64,000 nucleotides of DNA, from NCBI GenBank assembly GCA_015227615.1, contig JAALGZ010000021.1, positions 186,001-250,000 of the forward strand, written 5' to 3'. Positions 7,482 to 19,647 of the stretch are shown piece after piece (within the stretch, counting starts at the first letter, position 1; each line of letters opens with the position of its first letter). The translations under genes were made by a program, and so were the position numbers. The stretch comes from Labyrinthula sp. Ha. Its lineage: Eukaryota; Sar; Bigyra; Labyrinthulida; Labyrinthulaceae. Under the pieces are notes generated by a model that worked only from the letters and a program-made list of their open reading frames with translations, had not been told where the DNA came from and did no database searches.

Positions 7482-10400
7482 GGATTTTTTTAGTCTTGGT
7501 TAATCGATTGAAACCTGTTCCTGTTTATTGTTTAGCATTTATGATTGGGCATTTTATTACCCTATTGAGAATCGATACTTTGACAAGTCTAATATACTCC
7601 TCCAGAGCGGTGAAGGTATTTCAACTCTTGGATTTTGATGATGAAGTGATGAAACTATTCTGAGTTGGCTGTGCTCCCAACTACGGGTGTCGTTTGCTAT
7701 TATCATGAGATATTAAACGAGTTTTGAGTACTTCGATTTTACATTGAAAGACATTGAGATTTTCCCCAGCCACTCTGGGCGAGTTTTGACATTATCAAGA
7801 GTATCAGTTTGGATTCCGGCCATATGGTCCACCAGGTTGTTTGCCTCAACAGCTTGTTTTAATAAGAACATCGGAGATCTCCCCAATACCCCGAAAATAT
7901 TACTTTAGTCCCATTTATTCCTTGAATATTCATGCGTCATGTGAACCCTTTGGTATGATTACTATACAGTGTAAATATGATGAAAAAATAAATCTAGGCG
8001 ACTTCTCCTGTGGCCGTCTTGTCTAAATATAATTTGAGCTATTGTGAAATCTAGAAAAAATACAAAGCTCAAGAACTTTTGGTACTAATGTTTCAGCTCA
8101 TTAAATTTTTTCTTAAATGGTACCCCTAATCCGAGCAAATGTTTTATGACTGGGAGACTTTGGAAAGTCTAATTCACTAATGAGTTAGTCGGAACATATT
8201 ATCCACCTCTGTGTAGATATGTGCAGAAGTTCACATTTAAGGTTTTACGTTAGGCTCACCCTGCGTTTGCGAAAGTGCGAAACATGGGAACTTTTGTTCA
8301 TATCGACCTCTGGATAACCCCAATTCTTTCTTGGATCTGTTATCTCATTTAACGCTGATGAGAAGTATTACCACCACACTTCAAGACAAAAATGAAAAAG
8401 GCTCATGACAATTCTTCCCGTTTCTGTTGTTAATGGAAACGTTCTCTTGATTGAGTATATAGACATGAAAACATTTTGGTTTTAAATAGATACTGAAATG
8501 AAAGCTTTATCATGCAACAGCAAAAAAAGTGATTACATACCTTTTACCTGAGTATTATGCCTTTCGGGGCAATTCAAGTTGAGATACAAGGGTTTCATTA
8601 CATATGAAGCTAAACGCTTCAGAACAAGGTGCAATATATGCATTGACAAAAATTCCCCAGTATCCACCTCCTCAATCAATATAGATCGACATCTCAGTGC
8701 AATGAACACTAAATTAGCAACAAGGGCTGTTCACAGGAGCAAGATATTGGTGAATCTCATATGGGGTAGATCCATTAAGGTTAGTACACCAAAGGACCTA
8801 TGACTATATTACACATTGTCTTGATAGATTTACTCTAACCCCTAGGGGTAGCGTCTGAGACATGTATTCACTGAGAAAGTGAGAATTCGCATTCCAATTA
8901 GAATAATATTTTGGAACTTTTTGAGAAATCTCCTACATTTCTTAAGGTTTTACCAAACTCTCTCGAATGTTTCTGTGAATTTTGCTTATAATGCCATACA
9001 GGGCATTAGGTGCATAGCTGAACGTACCTATAGCGCCTTTGTTTAGGAATTGAACATTTTCTAAAAAATAAATTTCTGGCAAAACCAAAGATTGATCTGA
9101 AATTTGTTTAACGCTTGTACTACCATGAAAATTCTGTACAACTATGATTTAGTAACTAAGAGTTTCCATAAATGAACCATGTAGTCCATTTCTCCAAGAG
9201 ATATTCAGACCCTCGCAGTTTTCACAAGAAAATCAAGGGAAATTCCTCATTCTTACTTAGTCGCCGCCTAAAATTCCCAGAAGTCTATTAATATATTAGT
9301 TTGACCTCATTCTTCAGTTCAAAGGGTCACTCCGGTGACATACGTCACTAGGCTAGTTACAGGAATGATTAGATCTAAATTCTACACAAACAAACTACAT
9401 ATTGAAGCCTGTCCTTTGCAAATAACCATCTACAAGAATACTCCCCCGATAGTAGGTACCATTCCATTAAAGGTTTCTGGTTTATAAAAGAGAATCATAA
9501 CTACTTTCTCTTGATAAGAGTAAATATAACATGTATAGAAACATTCTTGGTTTAGTTATTAGAATGAGATTATGAATAAAGTTTCCCTCAGTCATCAGAA
9601 AGAATTATTATTGTTAATGGCTCCATGAAGCAATAGCTACAAACAATAAATGTTTAGCGTCGCCCTTGATCCTCGTGAAGCTCGCTGTACATTTTTTTAG
9701 ATACAGCTAAAGAATCTTAAGTATACTTTTGCAACTTCATCATAATTATAATGGTACGTGAAAAGGAACTAGGAACAATTTCTTTTAAAGTCTAGCTTAT
9801 CCACCTTGTAATAGGCTATCTCAATACAGATTTCGGGTAAGTGAAAAGATTCTAACCGAACAGGAAAGTATTTTAGACGTAAGGATCCACATTTTCTTTT
9901 AAAGGGCATGCAACCCATTGACGTTTAATTTACTTTCTATAGTAGAGTTTCTAATTAAATTGTGTGGTTGCAGAACTTGAAACCCCTGAAAGATCTATTT
10001 GCTAGTTGTTTTGTACAAAAACGGCAAATAAAAATGGGGCTCAAACCAGGGGAAAAGTCAACAAGAAGCCACTCAGATATTATTCTATCATAAGGGTATA
10101 AGGTGCATTAAAGCCTATCAGTTTTTATCTACGACTTGATATTCATTATCAAAGAGGAAGAATGGATGGAATTGAGGCTATAACCGTCCATGTCCCAATA
10201 AAACTTTACGGTAGTATTCTGGTGAATTGTATGTAATACCTCTAAATATTAGTTTTCTCTACATTGGGGCAACTTTCTTGAATTGAAATGAACAAATTTT
10301 TCTTATATTGGCGAATCTTGCAGGTTCTCTAATTTGCAGCTTTTCTACTTTTTTCTTAAAGCTAATTGGAATTTTATAAGATTATTTATTGCAATAAGTC

Positions 10401-12126
10401 TTTCTTACCAGAATTACCAATTATGGGAAGTTTTATTCAAATTTTCATAAATGTATGGAATAAAAAGCCCTATGACCTTGTCAAAGCTTGCTGTGTGTAT
10501 CAAATTTGGGGTTGACATTCCGAGTAGCTATATATAACTTGAGAACCACACACATCGGTCAATAACTATACTTTAATTATCTATGATAGGTCTGGCTTTA
10601 AAGGATATACTTTATTCTGTACGTTTCAAAAGTGTTTTAACAAGTGACACGTTCTTGCTACGAATAAATTTGTGACAAATGTTGCGAGAGCAATTGTCGG
10701 TTCTTAACTACTACAAGAGCATTAGTAATATCTGAATGTTTTGTTCTTAGAGTATCATCGGCAAAATAATTTTAATAATAACCACTAAATTTTATATCAA
10801 ATAAATGACCTATATATATATTTCGTTAGCTCAGAGTTTTCTCAAAGGGATAAGTAATTTGTTTGCGATTATTGCAAAATCTAGCTCATTTCAGAATTAT
10901 AAATTCCGTTCTTGTTGACAGAATTATTGTTTGAACTTTTGGGAAATATATTCAACTCTTCATTTTGTTTTACTGAAACTGGTTTCTTGTATATGAATTT
11001 GGGTGCATTAAGACTCCGAAAATGATATACACTCATTTACCGTCCTTAGCTTCAGCAAAGATATACCTTCCCGTAGTATTGTTGTGTTCAAGTTTTTAGA
11101 GAAAATTATAACCCTTGATGTCATGGGCTTGATTTGGCCCAGGTTCTTTCTCTAATTTTGTGCTTACAATAATATACAGCTTCGATACTTGCCATAATCT
11201 TTAAACTTAGGGACCTTGATCTCTGTCACTTGAGCACCCTCGCTCTAAGCTTCCTAAATTTTATCTAATCGACTAATCGACTTTTCCTCTCAGGAAGGAT
11301 ACATAGAATGCGAATCGAAACAAAGGTAAAACAGTACTCGCGTCTTGAGTTAAATTTGTATATATTCTTCTAGTTTTGAAACTAGATCTATAGTGTAATA
11401 TCTACTATTATTAGAAAGTGTTGGTTCCAGGATTAACTTAGTAGGTCCTGAGCAGATGTATCTAATGAAAAAGCCATACACGAATGAGTCAATTAGTTAA
11501 AACGGTTTAGATATATGTTCTTGTTAGGTGTTAGAAATTTGTAAAATCTCAATGCAAAAAGAACCACCGCATTTTATATATTGTTTAGTTAAAAGTAATA
11601 TGAACGTATGTTATTGTTACAGGACATTCCTACGGATATCAAAGATGGCCACGCCCATATAGCCATTACAAAGAAAATATACTTTAATCTGGAGACGGAA
11701 TATGAGAAAATTTATTCTTGAGTAATTTTTTTACAGAAAATAAAATGTGATGCATAATACGGGACCAAAATAAGCATCTAAAAAATAGGTTTACTGAACC
11801 AATGTGTTCTTAAAATACACATATAAAACAAAGATAAAGTTGTCTGAACAACTAGAAAAAATATAACTACACATAAAGCAGTTTCATATGAGCAATGGAG
11901 CAAGTTTCCAAAATTTTCCAGGAAATGGTATGCAAAAGAGATTACCCACTTCTGTAAGATAATGAGAATACAATTCAAATTTCAGGCGACTACGAAACAA
12001 GAAGTAGTAGAGAAAACTGTATTATGCTTAGAAGGAAGATGTAGAATATTTAAATAATTTGAAACTGTAGATAAATAGATATTTGCAGATGAACAAAATA
12101 CTTTTGTTTTATCTCTTGGGCCAAGT
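7482..12126. other. Gene desert
   Basis: No gene supported over 4.6 kb. Only short unrelated open frames occur. A compact symmetrical motif, GTCAC-N4-GTGAC-N4-GTCAC, is at 9326-9348; it may be chance. Confidence 0.5.
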
Positions 12127-13068
12127 ATGAATGAAGAATTATTGAAGGATGAAGAGTGTAATAAAAAACTAGATCGATTTAAATACATTGTAGATAAATT
12201 TGGTTATTTTAATATTTATTTTTTCTTATATTTAGCAATATGGAAATATTGGGTTTGCAAAAGGTGTAAGGTGGTATTATTCGCTCAACAAAGAAAACTA
12301 TGTGTTTGAACAAATAGAAACCGTATTTTACATATTCGAAAAGAATGTTAATATCCATTTTATTAAAACATACTATTTTGGATTTTCTGCATTTGCATAA
12401 GTATTAAACGGGCATTTATTACCTGTCAATTTTAGTTTTTTACAGAAAAAATAGGTAGAGTTTTTGCAAATTCGCCTTTATAGTATACCTTCTCAATTAG
12501 TCGAAAATATTATGGGGTAAGTTATCCTTATAGTTTAGTAGAAACAACAATAGATAATTAAAACCAAAGTATTTTTGATATGCAGTTTGTTCAAGATCAG
12601 ATTAGAAAATTTCCTGAGTTGATTGATAAAGTAAATATTTTATTTACTGTGGGTGAAGAAGACAAAAAATTGAGGGGAGATTTTTCAGAAACATCACAAC
12701 AAAGATAAGGAATTTTACAGAGGATAAAATTTTGTTATAAATCAAATTCAAAGTATCAAAACAAATATTTATTTAGTGGTGATGATATTGAAAAAACTGG
12801 GTGAAAAATATTTTGCAAGTAATTTGACATAATGAAATTGAGATGAGTAAAGATTGGTTGAAATTATTTTTTGAATACTCGATTAGAAGTCATTCTGGAA
12901 AAACCAAATGGGGTTTTGAGTTTGTCATATATTGGATTATTTCTTGCTGTTATTGGTCTAATTCTAATAATATTGTTTTGTAGAAAAGCTAGAAAAGGAG
13001 CTAGGTTTGAAAACAAAAAGTTTAACATGGGTTTTTACAGGTGGTTATTCTGTTTAGATATGTATTAA
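12127..13068 (+). pseudogene. Broken or intron-split coding region with C-terminal membrane segment, unidentified
   Basis: Several neighbouring open stretches on the plus strand look protein-like: one begins with an ATG at 12127 (MNEELLKDEECNKKLDRFKY), another around 12240-12400 is rich in aromatic residues, a third begins MQFVQDQIRKFPELIDK near 12581, and a last one (12871-13068) holds a strong membrane helix (YIGLFLAVIGLILIILF) followed by a basic stop-transfer patch. Together they would fit a membrane protein, but the pieces lie in different frames. A 46-nt GTAGAT...TTTAG segment (12189-12234) could be an intron joining the first two pieces, yet I cannot connect the remainder cleanly. CDC50/LEM3 was considered and not supported. 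Either an old gene in decay or a gene whose small introns I cannot place. Confidence 0.3.
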
Positions 13069-16000
13069 ATAAGTATTTTATCTATTAAAAATACACAGAA
13101 TAATACTATATAGCAAAATAAATGGTTTATTCAGAAAAAAATAACAAGAAACCTATGTAGTTATTAATATTAATAAATAAACTCCATCAAACTATACATA
13201 AAGCATAACTTAGGCTATCTTTTAACCCAAACAATTTGTTCTATAATTTTCCAGAAACATAGGTGAAATGTTCCTAAAGGAAAAATCTGATGCTTTGAAA
13301 TAACAACCTTATCTCTTAAGGGTAGCTTTCTGGATGAATACCTATTAATAATACTCAATACTCAGATTTTATACAATTTTTGAATAATCTGTTACATTAT
13401 AAATATTTGTTTGCTAGAAACAGATTAAATAGTCTCTATGATTTACTTAAAAGTAAAGTTTTTGTAACAACATCTGTTTATTTAGAATAAAATAATACTT
13501 TATTTATTGAATTCAAGAAATTAAAGTACCTTACTGTGAAATATTTCTTCTTAGTCACCCTTAAAATATTCCTGTACATTCTTAAATGCTGAAAACCGGA
13601 ACAAATTTATAAGTTTTGGTATTACATATTAGGAATACAGAATGAAATATGAACTGAAAGCGCCCATTTTATAGAAATACTTTCACAAATTATATTTTGA
13701 TACCATAGTACTAGATAAGAGAGTATCAATACTTCAATTAAAAAACCATTCTTTCTTGAGTTTTTATAAATAGACTCATACTTTCAAGTAATCTCTCGTG
13801 TTGTAATAATCTTAGATTTCAGAGCACCTCGCTCCTTAAGATATGAGACATTAAGTTTAAGTTACTACTTTTAAGGTATTTCTTCACCAGGCTTATTTTT
13901 TAGATTAGATGAAAAAGAATTTTGATAAAATATTAAGCAAGACGGTGCCAAAGAACAAGTATTTGGAAGAAGATTAAGTAGCATACTTCAAATACAATTG
14001 TGAAAATTAGCCTCTATATTTTAATTGGGGACCGATTTAAACACGTTTCAAAATTGGTGTAAAATCTTTCTAGGTTAGTTTCGTAGTGTATTTTATTAAA
14101 AACAAATGATATTTTGTATGGAAATTAAGAGGAATAAATGCTTTATTTATTCGATTATAATTATGTAATAGTATTTTTAATTGGAATAAGGCACAAGATA
14201 CCCGTAGAAGAAATTAGTCTTATCAATTAAATGATATGAAGGGTTTCAACATGAATACGGTTGAATTCTAATAGATATAAAAAGTAAAAATATAGCCACG
14301 AAACGCTAAAAGGAAAGTGTTATTTCTCAAACTAGATCATTTTCTACCTTTTCCTGGTAAAAAAATATGCTGCAGAATTAATCAGAACATATTTTTAGTT
14401 GCTTCGAAAGAATATTTTTATTGCTTTGATGTATTTTGACGCATGTAATTTTTATCGTAAATAGTTTTAAAATACTGTAGATAAGGATTTAAAACAACTT
14501 AAACTATTGATGCAAGGCTCTTGATAAAATAATTGGATCCTCTAAGACTACCTCAGACATGGCTCTAAATAGGTAACAGCTCTGTTTGAGGTTTACTGGT
14601 TGGTGTCAGGACTTAGTGTACCTTTGATGACATAGATCCTTCCTCTTATCAAATAAAATGGAGGCATGTGCATATCTTTACAATTTTCAATGGTTGAGTC
14701 ATATATATACATCACACCTTAACTAATACTCGATGTTGTTTTCTTGGTAGATGTTTTGCCAAGGGTGCATTCTAAGAGGGATGAAATCTAGGAACTCGAA
14801 TAAATGAAACGAACATAAATAACAACCTAATTAAAGATCAAAGCGGTTTATTTCTTGTTTTTAGCCTATTATTAAAATAAGAACAGGATGATGCTCCAAT
14901 AAATAATGCGCCTCCAGGACTTGAGGATATTTTTATGCTAGTTTGATGGATGACTCCGCAAGGAGCTTTACAGGATGACATTATTCATCAACTATATGTG
15001 AAAAAAGGGAAAATAATTTTCTCGGATTCAAAACAGTTGGAAATTTGCGCAGTAGCGTATGTATGATCTTCTATGTCACTTATCTATCTCAAAACACCCA
15101 GAGTCGAAATAGAAATCGGTAGTTAGAAATGTTAATAAATTAGAAGAAGCCTGCATATTTACATTTTCTTCAATAAGTTAGGAGTAAAAATAGAAAGAGA
15201 TTTTTCATATGCTGTCTAACTAATGAGACTTTTGTTAAATTTCCTTGGGTAGAACATGATAATGAAGCTTTTTAGCTTGAAATGGTATATTAAATAAGCT
15301 ATAGAACTTTACATAACTCTCTTATGATATCTTTGACTGGCTGAGTACAAGATACAATTCCTTTTAATTTATATAGATGAGCCTTTATTAGATTAGCTTA
15401 CTTACCCCAGGTTCATACGATAACCTGAATTAATTTGTTTTACAGTTCTCACACTTCTTCGAGGTCTTAATTCCAACAGGAATGTATTACTTTCGTCATA
15501 TACTTAGGACTCAAGCGGATTGGCGACTTCTTACAGAATTCTCTGACTGTTGATATTTCTGAAATTTAGTTGTTCGATAACACAATTATTTATTTGTACT
15601 TACTCTACGTAAATGTTGACATTTTGACTACTTAGCAAACCCTTTATGTTCTATACAAATACTAAGTTTTACACATCTGCATATGCCTCGACTGACTTCT
15701 CAGAGAGAGCTTTGGAATATAGTAAATGTTACAACTCCTAGAAAGAGAAAACAGATCAAGGAGAGTGCAAAACAGAAGTTTTACGCATAATATAACTATT
15801 ATTAATGATAACTTAAACACCTTTGAACAAATTCATTCTCCTTGCCAAAGAGGAAAATTCAACAAACTAAAAAAACTTTTTGAATTAAATTTGTTATATC
15901 TTATTCCCAAGATAATATTTTAAACACTATATACAAAAATTAAAACACACCTAAGAATAACTTCTAGGGAAATAAGCGCACAGATAACTTATCCTCACGG

Positions 16001-16531
16001 AACCCGAGAAGCTAAGGCATTTGACAATAATGTTAAAGACGTATCTTATAATATTTGCTCTGTACTTACTACTCGATAGCAACTCTTCATACAACCTCCT
16101 GGATTTCTCTGGTATTAAATAGATATAAGTACAATTTGTTGGTAGAAAAAATGTTGGAGGCTTAACCCAACGTCATTTCCCACAATACATCACTATAGAA
16201 TATTTTTGTAGTTCTTAGTTTATATTCTCATTTTGCTCTAGGGTTAGCTCCTTGTAGGAATACCTCTGGTTCAAGGTTCTCATTTGCAGCAAGCATAAAT
16301 AATTTATTCTTAAGCCACATGACCCACATGCCACATGTTCAAACTAATCACTGCATCTAAAACTCTAGTTCAGACAAAAACCTAATTTGTTTCAAATTTT
16401 ATCAAGTACTAAACTCATAATTCAAACTCGAAGATCAATTGATAAAATATTCTAAATTCTTGAATTTTAAACTTTTGAAAGCCCAAAATATTTGTTTTAT
16501 TTCTCCAGGCCACATGGCCCAAATGTAATAA
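13069..16531. other. Gene desert with CACATG repeats near its end
   Basis: Nothing coding is supported. The last 220 bp before LEO1 contain four CACATG hexamers (16316, 16325, 16332 and 16511). A 17-bp unit, GCCACATGACCCACATG at 16314-16330, recurs with two differences at 16509-16525, ending six bases before the LEO1 ATG. This may be a promoter element. Confidence 0.45.
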
Positions 16532-17326
16532 ATGTCTGACAACGAAAAAGACAACAAATCTCAAAATGATCTTTCTTCTCTTTCTTCAAACTCAACTGGA
16601 AAACCTGAGATAAAAGAAATAAAGCCTGAAAATATATTACTTCCATCGCTTCTACCACCTTTTCCTTACTCAAAAACTTTTTATTTAACCCTTCCGAAGT
16701 CAGTTTCTATTCAAAACCTCACAAAAGTAAAAACAGCAAAAAGAAATCAAATACTTATTCGACAAAAAAGAGATATTCTTGGAAAACCTATTTTAAATAA
16801 TAATAAACCTGTTTATGACTCAAATACAAGACTTGTTGAACTAGAAAATGGATCTTTTAAACTACTCATTGGAAAAAAAGTTTATAATATACATAAACAA
16901 GGATCAATAAAAAAACAAGTATATCAACAATCTGTTGATAAGAATAATAAAGAAAGAGCTGTTTTTACATATTTTTGTACTACTAATGAAAATTATAAAG
17001 GTAACCCAGTTCCAAAAGATAGAAGAAAAGTTCAAAAGAAACGAAAAAGAAAAGTTAAGCTTGTTAGTGAAATTGCTGATCCAGAAAAAGAACAAGATGA
17101 AAGAGCTAAAGCAAGAGATCAAACACTTAGAAAAACTGTCAAGAAGAAAAGAAAAAAAGTTCTTGGGTTTTCTGAGCGTTTGCGAAACTATGAAGAGCGT
17201 GATGATCACGAGTTCATTGCATCTTCTGATGAAGAAGAAGCAGAAGCTGATTCAGCTTCAGAACCTGAAGTTCAAGTAAAAGTTACAAGTACTGGAGTTG
17301 TCGAATCTGATTCAGATTCAAATTAA
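16532..17326 (+). CDS. LEO1: LEO1-like subunit of the PAF1 transcription elongation complex
   Basis: Nuclear subunit of the PAF1 complex, which travels with RNA polymerase II and supports elongation and histone modification. Residues about 48-200 match the Leo1 core: FYLTLPKSVSIQ (50-61), the KRNQILIRQKRD strand (70-81), SNTRLVELENGSFKLLIGKKVYNI (97-120, the equivalent of ESNARIVKWSDGSMSLHLG in animals), and a DPEKEQDERAKARDQTLR helix (183-200). The tail is basic, then acidic and Ser-rich, as in other LEO1 proteins. At 264 residues it is short because the long acidic N-terminal region of animal LEO1 is nearly missing. No intron. Its stop codon overlaps that of the convergent V-ATPase gene. 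The YL1/VPS72 family was considered first, but the core motifs are those of Leo1. Confidence 0.85.
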   Translation: MSDNEKDNKSQNDLSSLSSNSTGKPEIKEIKPENILLPSLLPPFPYSKTFYLTLPKSVSIQNLTKVKTAKRNQILIRQKRDILGKPILNNNKPVYDSNTRLVELENGSFKLLIGKKVYNIHKQGSIKKQVYQQSVDKNNKERAVFTYFCTTNENYKGNPVPKDRRKVQKKRKRKVKLVSEIADPEKEQDERAKARDQTLRKTVKKKRKKVLGFSERLRNYEERDDHEFIASSDEEEAEADSASEPEVQVKVTSTGVVESDSDSN

Positions 17327-19647
17327 ACCTTAAGGGACTGTTTAAAGTCTAAAGGAACAAACTTGACGCCATCAGCAGCATAAAACTTCGACTGAAATTC
17401 TACCCAGTGCAATCTTAAAGCGTGTAGAAAACACTCCATGTTGTCCATAAGAAGAATTACTGCTAGAGTTGCACCTGCAAACGCACCAAATCCAAGAAAA
17501 GTAATGATGACACCCATAGGACCTTCAGTAGTGACGTAATTAAGCAAAAGCTGCTCTAAAAATACAGCTGAAAGTTGAGAGTGCGCAAGACTTAAAGCCC
17601 ATAGACGAAGATAACTTGCTGTATTTGATAAACAACTTAGACAGAACTCCACTGTTTCTATTCCTTGATGCACCCAGAGATCACCAGCAGAGTGTTCTTC
17701 ATCTCCATCTCCGTGATGGTCTTTAAGCTGTCTGGAAAGGATAATTGGCTTTGGAAGCAGCATCAGTGGAACCATTAGAACTGAGATCAGTAGCAAAGCT
17801 GTTTGAATAGTCCCCTGATTTTCATACATCAACATATCTTGCTCAACATTTCCAATATCCAACGCCATGTTAATAAGAGTTGTAATTAGTGAAGGTGGAT
17901 TACAGTTAAGATCTTCACGGCTACAACCTTCTCCCCAATCTACAGCCCACTTGTACACTATCAAAAAGCACATATACCCAAACAAGCCCAACAAGAATAT
18001 AATCTGCGGAATAGCTTCAAAGAACAAATCCAGTTTCTTCCCAAAATATAGAGCATTTGAAACTTTCAAAAACAGTCCAACCGACATTTGCACTACACCG
18101 AAAATTACTGCCATTTTCATTTTGACAGAGTTGAAGAAAAGAAGACCATTAGAAGCATGGTGCCAAGTAGGATCTATTCCGACAGGATACACGTCATCAT
18201 CTTTCTTGATGTATGTAACAATTTGCCCCGGCTCATAATCTTCGTTCTGGATTTCAAATGTTGTAGGAAAAAGTTCTAGACCCATTGCAAAATAATCGTT
18301 GTACATTAACCCACAAAAGAAGGAAAAGAATCCCATGAGCAATAGAAAATATCTTGCAGAAAACAAAGCTTCTCCCATTTCTCCCAAATCCATCTTCTGT
18401 ATATCCTTTTCTTTAATGCAAATTAAAAGCGAGACCAGAAATAGAATAAATCCGTGTCCTAAATCTCCAAACATAACTCCAAAAAGAAATGGGAAAGTCA
18501 CTACTGAAAGTAAAGCAGGATTTGCTTCTCTATATCTAGGAACCCCATAAGTATCTATCAAAGTTTGGAATACTGATGTAACTTTGTTCGTTTCAAAATA
18601 TGTTGGGATCTGATTATCTTTATTTTGTGCTTCATAAGGAGCTTTAAAACTCAAATCAACACTCTTGAAACTTTCACTCACCTTTTGAATAACTTGTTCT
18701 TTCTTTTGTTTTAGAATCCATCCCTCTAAACGTAAAATATTTTTCACTTCTTGTTTTGATGAGTTAAGTACTAAATAGATAGCTTTCTCTCTACGAACGA
18801 TCCAATCCCATATTTGCACCCACTGAGTTAACTCTTTCAAACTTAACTCTATATCACCTTCAGCTTTCTGCAGAACAGCAACTTGATCTCTTAAAACTTT
18901 TTCAGCCGAAGAATCTGCAGATTCTACACTAAATAATTGTGCAGAAAAAGCATCAGCAATCTTCAACATCTTCTCTTTGATATAACTCGAGTTAAAAAAA
19001 ACAAGAAACATAGTTTTTTGTTCCAAGTTTAAGTTTAGGTTTTTTTCATCTTCCGAAAGTTCGAGAGGAAAAAACTTAATCAGTAAATTTCCACGAGACA
19101 TACGAAATAAAACTCTTTCAAATTTAGATTTTTCTTCGGCAGCGATTGTTCCACATAAATATTGAAAAGAAAGTTCAGTTTGCTGGCGTTGGTTTGATGA
19201 AGTGAAACTGTTGTAAGCATCTAGAACATGTTTGTATTGAACTTGATCGGATACAGTTGTTATTAAGTTATCTCTCAAAGTGTCAAGCAGAATAAGTTCC
19301 TTTTCTTTTTCTTCAACTGTTTCTTCTACTTTTTGTAAGAATGATGTCGTTTGGTTTAGAAACGGGTGTACTAAAAAGTCATCTACAGAGTACACTATTT
19401 TCTGTGGGATAGAGTACTTGTTAAATAGAGTAGAAAAGTATGCAAGCTTTTTTTGAACAGTTTCACAACGGGAGATTTGCGAAGTATAAGGTCTTTGAAT
19501 TGGAGTAAGAGTTGGATTCAAGTCAGTGAACTGGATGCAGGAGAAAGAACCAAGTGTGGAGATAACAGAGTGCGCTATATGTTCTTGCAGCACGATAGAA
19601 ATGTATTCCATTTCAGCAGAACGGAAGAAATCTTTCGTAGAAGACAT
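17323..19647 (-). CDS. V-type proton ATPase subunit a (116 kDa type)
   Basis: Membrane subunit of the V-ATPase Vo sector that forms the proton half-channels beside the c-ring and acidifies vacuoles, lysosomes or Golgi. The 774 residues have a cytosolic N-domain with CGTIAAEEKSKFERVLFRMSRGN-type sequence near 170, then the hallmark PTYFETNKVTSVFQ and YGVPRYREANP, FPFLFGVMFGDLGHG, and a hydrophobic C-half with several membrane helices. The essential arginine in SYLRLWALSLAHSQL is R681, equivalent to yeast Vph1 R735. It is somewhat shorter than the usual 800-850 residues. No intron is found in this long ORF. The gene converges on LEO1 and the two stop codons share a palindromic TTAA. Confidence 0.97.
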   Translation of the reverse strand: MSSTKDFFRSAEMEYISIVLQEHIAHSVISTLGSFSCIQFTDLNPTLTPIQRPYTSQISRCETVQKKLAYFSTLFNKYSIPQKIVYSVDDFLVHPFLNQTTSFLQKVEETVEEKEKELILLDTLRDNLITTVSDQVQYKHVLDAYNSFTSSNQRQQTELSFQYLCGTIAAEEKSKFERVLFRMSRGNLLIKFFPLELSEDEKNLNLNLEQKTMFLVFFNSSYIKEKMLKIADAFSAQLFSVESADSSAEKVLRDQVAVLQKAEGDIELSLKELTQWVQIWDWIVRREKAIYLVLNSSKQEVKNILRLEGWILKQKKEQVIQKVSESFKSVDLSFKAPYEAQNKDNQIPTYFETNKVTSVFQTLIDTYGVPRYREANPALLSVVTFPFLFGVMFGDLGHGFILFLVSLLICIKEKDIQKMDLGEMGEALFSARYFLLLMGFFSFFCGLMYNDYFAMGLELFPTTFEIQNEDYEPGQIVTYIKKDDDVYPVGIDPTWHHASNGLLFFNSVKMKMAVIFGVVQMSVGLFLKVSNALYFGKKLDLFFEAIPQIIFLLGLFGYMCFLIVYKWAVDWGEGCSREDLNCNPPSLITTLINMALDIGNVEQDMLMYENQGTIQTALLLISVLMVPLMLLPKPIILSRQLKDHHGDGDEEHSAGDLWVHQGIETVEFCLSCLSNTASYLRLWALSLAHSQLSAVFLEQLLLNYVTTEGPMGVIITFLGFGAFAGATLAVILLMDNMECFLHALRLHWVEFQSKFYAADGVKFVPLDFKQSLKV

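Noticed and set aside
12127-13068. CDC50/LEM3 flippase subunit
   Set aside because: The final membrane helix is suggestive, but the conserved CDC50 ectodomain blocks (cysteines, WMR.AALP motif) are not found.
16532-17326. YL1/VPS72 (SWR1 complex) as the identity of this nuclear protein
   Set aside because: The charged tail is similar in style, but the central strands and the DPE...R helix match Leo1, and the YL1 C-terminal motif is absent.
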